Of a stretch of 64,000 bases of DNA, positions 36,889 to 45,375 are shown piece after piece. How positions within the stretch are numbered: the stretch's first letter is position 1; each line of letters starts with the position of its first letter. Both the position numbers and the translations under genes were made by a program. The notes below the pieces were generated by a model. It was given only the letters and a program-made list of their open reading frames with translations, did no database searches and was not told the DNA's origin. Origin of the DNA: Verrucomicrobiaceae bacterium (GTDB lineage Bacteria; Verrucomicrobiota; Verrucomicrobiia; Verrucomicrobiales; Verrucomicrobiaceae); the NCBI GenBank assembly GCA_027486585.1, contig JAIXOU010000003.1:53535-117534 (forward strand), given 5' to 3'.

Positions 36889-39813
36889 ATGAGCACTCAT
36901 ACCCATTCCGACACCTGTGGCCACGATCATACCCATGACGCTCATACGCCTGGGAATACACTGACGCACCTCCGCCATGTGGTGGATCATGCGGCGCATT
37001 TTTTACCTACACAGGGTCCTATCGGGGTCTTTGTGCATCACAACACCCTCCATTCCCTCCAGCACAAGCGCTTTGAGCAAGCGGTGATGGAAGCAGCAGA
37101 TATTTTTCAAGCCGAACCCTTCCTTTCCGAAGAGACTTATCAAGCCGATCGTCGCCGCCATCGCATCCATGCTGAGGACATTGATGATGTTCTCAATCGC
37201 CAGCCAGATGCGGAGATCCTTCCCGGCACACTCACTCGGCGTCAACTTCGGCGGGCCATGCTTATCCCCGGTGTGCGTCGAGTGAATGGCATTAATGTTT
37301 CATGGCAAATCGAAGAGGGAGACTGGCTCACTTCTTTTAGAGAAGATCTGTCGATGGCCGCTGCCGATATGCTTGGGGCGGATACACCGAAGGCGCTTTG
37401 GGATGCTTGTCTGGAGAGGGTTAAGTCGCAACCCGCTCCAGTCGCTGGAAAGCCTATTCGTCCGCGTGATGCTGTGCTTGCTAAGTTTGGCATTGATATG
37501 GATCTCATCATCCATCCACCGTTGATCCGTCTCACGGGAGCCTACCTTGATCAGGGTATCGCTTATTGGCCCATGCCTTTGCGGGAGAAAGGCTTGCTCG
37601 TGGCAGCACGTCAAATTATGCCACAAGCGCTGGCCATTTTTCCTGCGCATCTTACGGGCGTTCGTCAGCTGTTTCTGGATCAAGAGGCAAAGAACATGGA
37701 TGCTGAATCTGTTGTTTTGGATGCCTTGCAGCAGTTAGCTGTGCCTGAGGTCGATTGGGAGAAATTCGTCACCGAAGAACTCGTCGCCCTGCGTGGTTGG
37801 GCTGGTATGATTCGAATGTTGGAAAACGACATTACGTTATGTCCTCATGATCGTGTGCGTTGCTCAATCATGGAGTTCCTTGCTTTACGGCTTACCTACA
37901 CGGTGGCTGCCCTTCGCGACATTGCCGGAGATACCACGAGCTGGCATAGCTTCGCTTTACCCAACCCAAGTTTTGATCCGCTTACCCACGTGGCTCGCGT
38001 CTTTGATGTCGCTCAACTTCTCGGCATCACGAGTCACATGATGCGGGTGCTTTCAACGGAGGATCTTGTTCGACTGGATCACGAAATTCTTGAGTGCAAT
38101 GAAATTGAGCGTCGTCGTATCCTGCACCTTGCCTATGAGCGCCGCCATGAACGCCGTATTTTGATTCCACTGGCCAAACATCGCGCCATGCCGCCTTTAG
38201 AGCCGATCAGTGATCGTCTTGCAGCTCAGGTTGTATTCTGCATCGATGAACGTGAGGAATCTATTCGCCGTGCTCTTGAAGAAGTCGATCCGCAGATTGA
38301 GACAGTGGGTGCCGCCGGTTTCTTTGGCGTCGCCATTGATTATGCAGGGATCGATGATGCTGGGGGTGTTTCTCTCTGCCCAGTCGTCGTCAAACCGGCT
38401 CATTCAGTGCGTGAGGTGCCGATCACCCAGGATACCCATTTGGATGAAAAGCGACAGGGCTTGCGCCGTGCCTGGGCCAAGCTGGTCCGCAATGGATTCA
38501 TTTCATCACGTACTCTCGTTCGTGGTTGGGTAAGCACTGCTTGTCTGGGCTTTCTCAGCCTCTTCCCACTCGCGCTTCGTGTGCTTACGCCGCTTGGTTA
38601 TGGACGCTTCATCAAGCGTCTCAATCGTGCCTTTCTGCCAGAGCCGAAAACGGAGTTCACCTTTATGCAGGACGATCTGGCATCTCGTAATGCCACCAGT
38701 GGCCTTGTGAGTGGCTTCACCACACAGGAAATGGCGGATCGTGTGTACTCAGTGCTCGGACCCGCAGGCTTGCACAAAGCTCACGCGCGCCTTGTGGTCA
38801 TTCTGGGTCACGGCTCGACTAGTTTGAACAATCCTTATGAATCAGCCTACTGTTGTGGAGCCTGCGGAGGCCGCACAGGTGCTCCCAATGCACGTTTGTT
38901 TGCCATTATCGCTAATCGTCCCGCCGTGCGTGAAGCCTTGCGACTTAAAGGGGTCATCATTCCCGAAGATACATGGTTCTTGGGCGGTTATCATGACACT
39001 TGCAGCGATGACGTCGAGTTCTTTGACATGGATCTGATGCCCGAAACTCACCGTGGTGATCTTAGCCGCGTGCGTAAGTCACTCGACAAAGCACGCACGC
39101 TTAGTGCTCATGAGCGGACGCGGCGGTTTGAAGCAGCAAGCCCTGACTTTACCCCTGAACTTGGATTGCGGCATGTTCAAGAACGCGCTGAGCACATTGG
39201 TGAACCAAGGCCGGAATATGGCCACTGTACCAATGCTGTAGCGTATGTGGGGCGTCGTGAGTTCACTCGTGGACTGTTTATGGATCGTCGTGCTTTCCTC
39301 ATCTCGTATGATGCGACGAAGGATCCAGACAATGGTGCACTTGGACGCGTGCTGGGCGCGGTGATTCCTGTCTGTGGCGGGATCAATTTGGAATATTACT
39401 TTTCGACCGTTGATAACGAAGCCTATGGTAGCGGCACCAAACTACCGCATAACATCAGCGGGCTCGTTGGTGTCATGAATGGATTTCAAGGTGATCTACG
39501 CACCGGATTGCCGGTGCAAACGGTCGAGATCCATGAGCCTGTTCGTATTCTTTTTGTTGTAGAATCGACACCTGAGCGACTGATGAGCGTGATCCAAAAA
39601 AATCCTGAGCTAACAGAGTTTGTTTGTAACCAATGGATTCGTTTAGCCACCATGGATCCAGAGGATGGTCATATGGAAGTTTATCGTGACGGCGTTTTTG
39701 AAAAACTAGAAGGCAACGAAGAGCCTCTGCCAATTGCCCAAAACTCCAGGGCCTGGTATCGAGGCAAGATGGAGCACCTTGCACTGGCACGGATCGACCC
39801 TAAAGCCGCCTGA
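36889..39813 (+). CDS. dabA: DabA-like inorganic carbon accumulation protein (DUF2309)
   Basis: 974 residues. DabA proteins have a carbonic-anhydrase-like active site and, with a membrane DabB, take up CO2 or bicarbonate using ion flow. The zinc site is complete: C451 and D453 in FCIDEREES, H641 in LGHGSTSLNN and C656 in YCCGACGG, with the H-to-C spacing of 15 as in the Halothiobacillus protein. Also visible is HFLPTQGPIGVFVHHNTLHS near residue 40. The first 23 residues are His-rich (seven His), perhaps metal-binding. Two membrane genes follow at 38 and 19 bases. Confidence 0.92.
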   Translation: MSTHTHSDTCGHDHTHDAHTPGNTLTHLRHVVDHAAHFLPTQGPIGVFVHHNTLHSLQHKRFEQAVMEAADIFQAEPFLSEETYQADRRRHRIHAEDIDDVLNRQPDAEILPGTLTRRQLRRAMLIPGVRRVNGINVSWQIEEGDWLTSFREDLSMAAADMLGADTPKALWDACLERVKSQPAPVAGKPIRPRDAVLAKFGIDMDLIIHPPLIRLTGAYLDQGIAYWPMPLREKGLLVAARQIMPQALAIFPAHLTGVRQLFLDQEAKNMDAESVVLDALQQLAVPEVDWEKFVTEELVALRGWAGMIRMLENDITLCPHDRVRCSIMEFLALRLTYTVAALRDIAGDTTSWHSFALPNPSFDPLTHVARVFDVAQLLGITSHMMRVLSTEDLVRLDHEILECNEIERRRILHLAYERRHERRILIPLAKHRAMPPLEPISDRLAAQVVFCIDEREESIRRALEEVDPQIETVGAAGFFGVAIDYAGIDDAGGVSLCPVVVKPAHSVREVPITQDTHLDEKRQGLRRAWAKLVRNGFISSRTLVRGWVSTACLGFLSLFPLALRVLTPLGYGRFIKRLNRAFLPEPKTEFTFMQDDLASRNATSGLVSGFTTQEMADRVYSVLGPAGLHKAHARLVVILGHGSTSLNNPYESAYCCGACGGRTGAPNARLFAIIANRPAVREALRLKGVIIPEDTWFLGGYHDTCSDDVEFFDMDLMPETHRGDLSRVRKSLDKARTLSAHERTRRFEAASPDFTPELGLRHVQERAEHIGEPRPEYGHCTNAVAYVGRREFTRGLFMDRRAFLISYDATKDPDNGALGRVLGAVIPVCGGINLEYYFSTVDNEAYGSGTKLPHNISGLVGVMNGFQGDLRTGLPVQTVEIHEPVRILFVVESTPERLMSVIQKNPELTEFVCNQWIRLATMDPEDGHMEVYRDGVFEKLEGNEEPLPIAQNSRAWYRGKMEHLALARIDPKAA

Positions 39814-39851
39814 TCGTCTCGACCTTTATCACCGCAAATTCGATTACCGCA

Positions 39852-41192
39852 ATGTCACTGCAAAACCTTATCCTTATCCTCATTGCCACTCCTGGCATGC
39901 TCTTCCTTGGCCTGAGTCTCGTCTGGCTTTTAGGGGGGAATATTCCAGAGCGTGCCATGTCACGCTTGACGAAGGCTGTCTATTCCTTGCTTGCCATCAT
40001 CACGGCTTTAATCGGCTATCAAATGTGGAGTCAAGATTTGACGTCGGTCCATGTTTCACTTGGAGATTGGTTTACCGTGGCGCACTACGGTTTTCCTCTC
40101 TCACTGTTGATTGATAAGCTTTCACTGCCACTGGTCGGCATCACCGTGGTGCTCGCTGGCATTGTCGGATCATTTTCTGTCCGTTATCTGCACCGCGATC
40201 CAGGGTTCTTTCGCTTTTTTCTGTTACTGCATCTTTTCACATTCGGCGCACTTCTTGTCTTCATTGCGGATTCACTTGATCTACTGATCGGTGGTTGGGA
40301 GCTTGTCGGGATTACCTCTGTGATGCTTATCGCTTTCTTTCAGTATCGGCCTGATCCGGTTCGGAATGCGCTCCGTGTTTTTGGTACTTATCGCATTGCA
40401 GATCTATTCATGTTGGTGGCAGTCTTTCTCGCGCATCATTGGTTTGGCACAGCCTCCTGGGGTGGCATGTTTAGCGGTGATTGGCCAGGACACTTGAATA
40501 AGCTCGATGGTGGTGCGGCTAGTTTCATTGCCGTTCTCCTTGTTTTTGCTGCCAGTGGTAAAGCTTCACAAGGCCCCTTCTGTGGTTGGCTTCCGCGTGC
40601 CATGGAAGGCCCGACTCCATCAAGCGCTGTCTTTTATGGCGCCATCTCCGTGCATGCAGGGGCTTATCTATTGCTTCGTGTTCAGCCTCTCATTCATTCA
40701 TCATGGATTGCTACGAGTTTGGTAATCTTTATTGGCCTGACGACAGCGTTTCTTGGTACAATGGTTCACCGCACGTGTGCAGATGCGAAGACCTCACTCG
40801 CCTATGCTTCGCAAACACAGTTAGGTCTCATCTTTGCTGAGATCGGCTTTGGCTGGACGAACTTCGCAGTGATTCATCTCGTGAGTCATGCGATGCTTCG
40901 CACCCTGCAGTTTCTGCGCTCGCCCTCCATGTTGCGTGACTATAATCGTGTCCACGCAGCTGCTGGCGGCAAGATTGATCCCACAGGCGAATACTTTGAA
41001 TCATTGTTACCAAAGAAGATTCAAATCTGGCTCTATCGCTTTGCCCTCGGTCGTGGCTTTTATGATGCCATTTTAGATCGCTTCATCATAGCCCCTGTAA
41101 TGGCCGTTGCTCGTTTTCTAGCCATTTTTGATCCCGATATTTCGCCCCCCAAAGTTGAGCCGGTTACTCAGCCAACGACCTTGAAGAACTAG
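39852..41192 (+). CDS. dabB: NuoL-like membrane subunit of DAB-type complex (first)
   Basis: 446 residues, about 11-13 hydrophobic helices, a proton-translocating (PF00361) fold. Visible are GGWELVGITSVMLIAFFQYRPD, ASGKASQGPFCGWLPRAMEGPTP with the conserved Lys, and SAVFYGAISVHAGAYLLLRV. It belongs to the NuoL/MrpA family, but lacks the rest of complex I nearby and follows dabA, as in DAB operons. It would be the membrane partner and ion channel. The start is the ATG at 39852, 38 bases after dabA. Confidence 0.88.
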   Translation: MSLQNLILILIATPGMLFLGLSLVWLLGGNIPERAMSRLTKAVYSLLAIITALIGYQMWSQDLTSVHVSLGDWFTVAHYGFPLSLLIDKLSLPLVGITVVLAGIVGSFSVRYLHRDPGFFRFFLLLHLFTFGALLVFIADSLDLLIGGWELVGITSVMLIAFFQYRPDPVRNALRVFGTYRIADLFMLVAVFLAHHWFGTASWGGMFSGDWPGHLNKLDGGAASFIAVLLVFAASGKASQGPFCGWLPRAMEGPTPSSAVFYGAISVHAGAYLLLRVQPLIHSSWIATSLVIFIGLTTAFLGTMVHRTCADAKTSLAYASQTQLGLIFAEIGFGWTNFAVIHLVSHAMLRTLQFLRSPSMLRDYNRVHAAAGGKIDPTGEYFESLLPKKIQIWLYRFALGRGFYDAILDRFIIAPVMAVARFLAIFDPDISPPKVEPVTQPTTLKN

Positions 41193-41211
41193 CCCATTGA
41201 AGCCCTTTCCC

Positions 41212-42618
41212 ATGCAATTCCTTTCGTTACCATACATTTCCATTGGCATTGGCTCCTTAATCATAGGTGCCTGCATTTCACTGCGTGCAAAAAGTCCACG
41301 TATGGGTGCCGTTGTGTCATCCATCATTGCTTTTTTAAGCTTTCTATTAGCCGCACGTGAAGTGGCGCTCATCAATCATGGGCGCTTGTTTGACCCTTTC
41401 CTAACTTGGTTTGATGCCGATGGTTTAGATGCGGTCCCGATGGCGTTCTTTGCCGCATTAACCGTTATGTTTGTCACCGTTGCACCCAAACGAGATGCGG
41501 GGGGCCGTTCTCTTGCGGGGATGCTGATCATCGCAGCCGCGACGCAGATTTCGTATGCTGGAGCAAATTTAGCTGTCTTGGCTACCGGCTGGTGGCTCAC
41601 TTGCGCGCCTTTTATTCTGGGGATGTTTGGCAAATATCCCGGTCGGCGGTTTGAAAATACGTTTCTGATTGCTAGCTCCATCGCTCTGACTGCCGGCATT
41701 CTACTTTTGCACCACATTGAAATCGATGAACTTTCCCACACCTCCATGCTGGCCTTTGGGTTGCTCATCATAGCGGTTGTCTTGCGGAAAGGAGTGTTTC
41801 CTTTTCATGGCTGGATGGTGCACGCTTTTGAGTATGGCCCGCTTCTTCCCACCGCGCTTCTTTTTAATGGACATCTCGGGGCATTACTCATCGCCAGATC
41901 TGAGACGACGGCTTTACCAGTGACTGCCAAACATGCTCTTGATATTCTCGGTATGGTGGCCTTAGCAACCACGGTGATTACAAGTGTCCGCGCTTTTGCA
42001 GAGAAAAAGCCACGTCGTCTTCTCGCCTATCTATGTCTCAGTCAGGCTAGCTTTATTCTCGTTGGGTTTGCCACTGCGAATGTGCAGGGTATCACTGGCG
42101 GACTGATTCACTGGCTTGTGGTCTCCACAGCGTCGGCGGGTCTCATCTGCATCGTTCGTATGCTGGAAGTGCGTTTGAGTGTGATTGATGATCCATCTGG
42201 TCATCTGGGTCTTGCTACGAAAGCGCCAAGACTCGCCACTTTCTTCCTCGTATGTGGACTCGCTTTGATTGGCTTGCCAGGCACGCTTGGCTACTGCGCA
42301 GAGGATCTGCTCTTTCACGGCGCTTTGGAAAATCATCCCTGGGTCGGTCTTTGTTTGCCTATAGCTACGGCCTTCAATGCCATCAATATCATGCGCCTCT
42401 TCAGCATCCTCTTCCTTGGCGTATTGCCGAAGCATGTCATTGATATTCCCGATGCTCTGCCAAGAGAGCGCTGGCCACTGGTGGCATGCGTTCTCTTTTT
42501 AGTGATAGGCGGACTGCTTCCAGGACGCATCGTCTCATGGCGGTCTGATGCTGCAGATCAGATCTCTGGTGCTCTTGATTACCAAGAACCGCATACACCC
42601 TCTGCATCAGGGCATTAG
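41212..42618 (+). CDS. NuoM/N-like second membrane subunit of DAB-type complex
   Basis: 468 residues with about 12-14 helices. The proton-translocation pattern is recognisable in ATGWWLTCAPFILGMFG, KGVFPFHGWMVHAFEYGPLLPTALLFNGHLG and GLPGTLGYCAEDLLFHGAL. I chose the ATG at 41212; a TTG at 41197 is in frame but closer to the previous stop. It differs from the preceding protein in sequence, so it is not a recent duplicate. DAB operons usually have one DabB, so a second subunit is a notable difference. It converges with the DedA gene, 10 bases apart. Confidence 0.82.
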   Translation: MQFLSLPYISIGIGSLIIGACISLRAKSPRMGAVVSSIIAFLSFLLAAREVALINHGRLFDPFLTWFDADGLDAVPMAFFAALTVMFVTVAPKRDAGGRSLAGMLIIAAATQISYAGANLAVLATGWWLTCAPFILGMFGKYPGRRFENTFLIASSIALTAGILLLHHIEIDELSHTSMLAFGLLIIAVVLRKGVFPFHGWMVHAFEYGPLLPTALLFNGHLGALLIARSETTALPVTAKHALDILGMVALATTVITSVRAFAEKKPRRLLAYLCLSQASFILVGFATANVQGITGGLIHWLVVSTASAGLICIVRMLEVRLSVIDDPSGHLGLATKAPRLATFFLVCGLALIGLPGTLGYCAEDLLFHGALENHPWVGLCLPIATAFNAINIMRLFSILFLGVLPKHVIDIPDALPRERWPLVACVLFLVIGGLLPGRIVSWRSDAADQISGALDYQEPHTPSASGH

Positions 42619-42628
42619 AAGATCTAAC

Positions 42629-43261
42629 TCACTTTTTCTTTGTCTCCAGCTTATGCTTGATCACTTCAATGGCGATCGGTAGCACAGAGACAAAGATGAT
42701 GAGTAAGGAGACGAGTTTGAAATTGCTTTTGATGATGGGGATGTTCCCCAGCGCATAGCCGAGCATGGAAATACTGACCACCCAGAGCAATCCGCCGCCC
42801 AGACTGAAAGTGAGAAACCTACCATAATCCATGCGGCCAAAGCCAGCCGTGAAAGGTGCAAAGGTACGGACAATCGGCACAAATCGAGCGATGATGATGG
42901 CGCGGCCACCGTGCTTCACAAAGAAGTGCTCTGTTTTGGCTAGATAGTCACGTTTGAACCAGCGCTGGGTGACGATCCAGGCACCTGATTTACGACCGAT
43001 CCAGTAATTCAAATTGTCACCAATGATCGCTGCCAGCATCAGTAGAGGAATGATGATCTCAATACGAAGCAGTCCCTGAGCAGCAAGGGCACCGACGGCA
43101 AACAGGAGTGAATCTCCCGGAAGAAAGGGAGTAACGACCAGACCCGTCTCACAGAAGACGATGGCAAACAGCAGGATGTAAATGGCCGTGCGATGCTCTT
43201 CGGCAAAGCCTTGGAGATGTTTATCCACATGGAGAACGTAATCAATGAACTGACTAATCAT
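42629..43261 (-). CDS. DedA-family membrane protein
   Basis: 210 residues, about five helices. It has FLPGDSLLFAVGALAAQGLL, DNLNYWIGRKSG, then ARFVPIVRTFAPFTAGFGRMDYGRF, the family's conserved region. Members are thought to flip or transport lipids and help keep the proton motive force. It lies next to the DAB-type locus in convergent orientation and divergent to the CII-like gene, so no functional link is implied. Confidence 0.93.
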   Translation of the reverse strand: MISQFIDYVLHVDKHLQGFAEEHRTAIYILLFAIVFCETGLVVTPFLPGDSLLFAVGALAAQGLLRIEIIIPLLMLAAIIGDNLNYWIGRKSGAWIVTQRWFKRDYLAKTEHFFVKHGGRAIIIARFVPIVRTFAPFTAGFGRMDYGRFLTFSLGGGLLWVVSISMLGYALGNIPIIKSNFKLVSLLIIFVSVLPIAIEVIKHKLETKKK

Positions 43262-43360
43262 GAGGCCGCGACTGTCCGTTCTTTGTGCTTAGCAGCAAAT
43301 GGAAAAGTACAAGCATATTCACACTTGCAGAACCCTTGTATTCCGTCCCAAGATGAGAGT

Positions 43361-43858
43361 ATGGAATCCCACGAAGTCATTCGCAACGCTTTATCCAAGG
43401 CCCACGTTAAGGAAGTCGCTGAAAAGATGGGCGTGTCCCTTTCACTCGTTTACAAGTGGGGTGAAGGAGCTGATCCCAAAAGTGGCAGCGGCACGAGTAA
43501 TCCTTTAGATCGTGTCCATGACCTCTACGAAAACACGCAGGATGATCATTTGATCCAATGGCTATGCAATAAAGCCGATGGATATTTTGTCAAAAATCCG
43601 CCTACTAATAAAAAGCCAGGTAGAGAGGTCATGCCAGCAACCCAGGAGATCGTACAGCAATTCGCGGACCTGCTTTCAGCTATCAGTCACGCTGCTTCTG
43701 ATAATAGCATCAGCGTCGCCGAATCAGGCCACATTCGTCATGAGTGGGATGAACTAAAGCGTCTGACTGAGCGCTTTGTCAAATGGTGTGAGGTGGGTGA
43801 TTTCGTTCACCTCGCCGATGATCTAAAAGTGAACCGCAGCAGTGGATCAAAGCACTGA
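43361..43858 (+). CDS. CII-like helix-turn-helix regulatory protein
   Basis: 165 residues from the ATG at 43361; an earlier in-frame ATG overlaps the DedA gene and is unlikely. Residues 1-32 form an HTH (VIRNALSKAHVKEVAEKMGVSLSL, then VYKWG). Next are SGTSNPLDRVHDLYENTQDDHLIQWLCNKADGYF and a helical C-terminus with AESGHIRHEWDELKRL. The pattern resembles phage CII-type regulators (PF06892). No other phage gene is near, so it is an orphan, perhaps a domesticated regulator. Confidence 0.7.
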   Translation: MESHEVIRNALSKAHVKEVAEKMGVSLSLVYKWGEGADPKSGSGTSNPLDRVHDLYENTQDDHLIQWLCNKADGYFVKNPPTNKKPGREVMPATQEIVQQFADLLSAISHAASDNSISVAESGHIRHEWDELKRLTERFVKWCEVGDFVHLADDLKVNRSSGSKH

Positions 43859-43936
43859 GGGGATCAACGCTTTCAATTGTTTGCTCATTCTTTGAGACGT
43901 ACGAATTGAGTAACTTCTTCTTGGTAAAAGAGACTC

Positions 43937-44287
43937 TCACTTCACGCCTTTGACCTCAAATCCTTCGGCTTCAAGAACAGCTCGTATTTTGGCGGGTTGA
44001 TCGCCTTGGATTTCGATACGTTTGTCTTTTACCGTGCCGCCACAACCACAAGCTGAACGCACACGTTTGGCAATCGTTTCGATCACTGAAACTGGCAGAT
44101 GAGTGGCGAAGTCTTTGATCACAATGACTGTTTTTCCCCCACGATGCGCTGTCTCACGTTGGAGAGTGACGCGGCCCATTTTCCACAGTCTCTGTGGAGA
44201 GCCCTCAGTGCCCTTCTCTGGTGGGCCAGGAGGCAAATCAGGGATGCTAAGATTGGCGAATGGATTGATGCTGGAGTCCGGTTTCAT
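43937..44287 (-). CDS. SUI1/eIF1-family translation factor (YciH-like)
   Basis: 116 residues from the ATG at 44287. The SUI1 domain is in the second half: QRETAHRGGKTVIVIKDF, then ACGCGGTVKDKRIEIQGDQ and AVLEAEGFEVKG. Bacterial YciH-like proteins affect start-site choice in translation initiation. The first 45 residues are Pro-rich and not part of the domain. It converges with the CII-like gene. Its presence is of interest because the local gene starts lack Shine-Dalgarno sequences. Confidence 0.9.
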   Translation of the reverse strand: MKPDSSINPFANLSIPDLPPGPPEKGTEGSPQRLWKMGRVTLQRETAHRGGKTVIVIKDFATHLPVSVIETIAKRVRSACGCGGTVKDKRIEIQGDQPAKIRAVLEAEGFEVKGVK

Positions 44288-44422
44288 GGCTTTGGATTGG
44301 CTAACCATTCACTTCAAGTTTAAGCCAATCGGTTCAAGAGAGAAACATTTCATGGGCAAAAAAATGGCAATGACCGATCTTCCGGATCCAATCATTGCCG
44401 CTTTCGAAGATTAAAGGCGTCT

Positions 44423-45193
44423 CTATTTCATCAATTCGGCCACTTTAGGACCAATGGCATCTGCCCAGATTTGATAGCCCGCAGCTGATAGGTGTAGGAA
44501 GTCGGGCATGATGTCTTTTGTCAGGCTGCCATCAGGTTTCAGAAACTTTTCGCCGATATCCAGGAAGTGGATGTTTTGACCATCATGCAGTTTGGCAATG
44601 ATCGCATTCACCTGTTTCAACTTATTGCGCCCTGGATTGGGAGCAGCCTTTTCTCCACGAGGAAAGACAGCGAGCAACAGGATCTTTGCCTGGGGCTGCT
44701 TGGCGCGGATGGTTTCCACAATGACGGTTACACCTTTGGCGATTCCATCAGCCGGATCGCTGCCAGAATTGTTGGTGCCGATCATGAGCACAACGGCCTT
44801 CGGTTTGATGCCGTCTAATTCGCCATTAGTGATGCGCCAAAGGACATGCTGAGTGCGGTCGCCACCGATACCGAAGTTGGCGGGCTTGTATGGACCAAAG
44901 GCTTTGTCCCAAATGTCTTTCTTACCTCCCCATCCTGCTGTGATGGAGTCTCCCAGAAAAATCAATTTTGCTTGGCCTTCCTGGGCTATTTTCACGAAGC
45001 GCTCGTGGGCAGCTTTGAAGCCGGGATTCACTTTGCCATCAGCACCGAATTTTTCGGCTGCGATATCTGGTGCCTGTGGTGGTAAAACGACGATCGGTTT
45101 GGCTACTGGCTTGATGGCTGGAGGCGTGGTCTCCGCCTGTAAGCCAGTGGCGATTAAAAAAACTGTGGCAAGAGTAAGGGTGCTTTTTTTCAT
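44423..45193 (-). CDS. Secreted SGNH/GDSL hydrolase (PAF-AH-like)
   Basis: 256 residues. The start at the ATG at 45193 opens a signal peptide (KKSTLTLATVFLIATGLQA). SGNH blocks: I in LIFLGDSITAGWG (Ser), II in NFGIGGDRTQHVLWR (Gly), III in VVLMIGTNN (Asn), and V in PDFLHLSAAGYQIWA (Asp and His). This group resembles platelet-activating-factor acetylhydrolase and carbohydrate esterases. It would act as an esterase outside the cytoplasm; the substrate is unknown. It is monocistronic, with a 182-base gap to the divergent MscS-like gene. Confidence 0.9.
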   Translation of the reverse strand: MKKSTLTLATVFLIATGLQAETTPPAIKPVAKPIVVLPPQAPDIAAEKFGADGKVNPGFKAAHERFVKIAQEGQAKLIFLGDSITAGWGGKKDIWDKAFGPYKPANFGIGGDRTQHVLWRITNGELDGIKPKAVVLMIGTNNSGSDPADGIAKGVTVIVETIRAKQPQAKILLLAVFPRGEKAAPNPGRNKLKQVNAIIAKLHDGQNIHFLDIGEKFLKPDGSLTKDIMPDFLHLSAAGYQIWADAIGPKVAELMK

Positions 45194-45375
45194 GCAAAAC
45201 CCAGTGTGATCAGCCACAGAATCACTGACAAGGCTATTTTCATCTGAGGGTGAACTTATTCATGAAACTCTTTTCCGATTTGTGACAAGACTACGTGGTT
45301 GGCGTCTTTTGAACACTTACGTGCATGGGTCAGGCTAACAGTTGCTAATGCGGCAGAATGCATTGAATTGGCAGC

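Noticed and set aside
36889..42618. Reading the locus as part of respiratory complex I
   Set aside because: The NuoL- and NuoM/N-like proteins have no other nuo gene nearby, and they follow a DabA with a complete zinc site.
36889..42618. Inferring autotrophy from the DAB-type locus
   Set aside because: No RuBisCO, PRK or carboxysome gene is in the window. DAB loci also occur in heterotrophs to supply bicarbonate.
44352..44414. 20-codon frame MGKKMAMTDLPDPIIAAFED
   Set aside because: Clean but very short, no neighbours suggest a role and no conservation could be checked.
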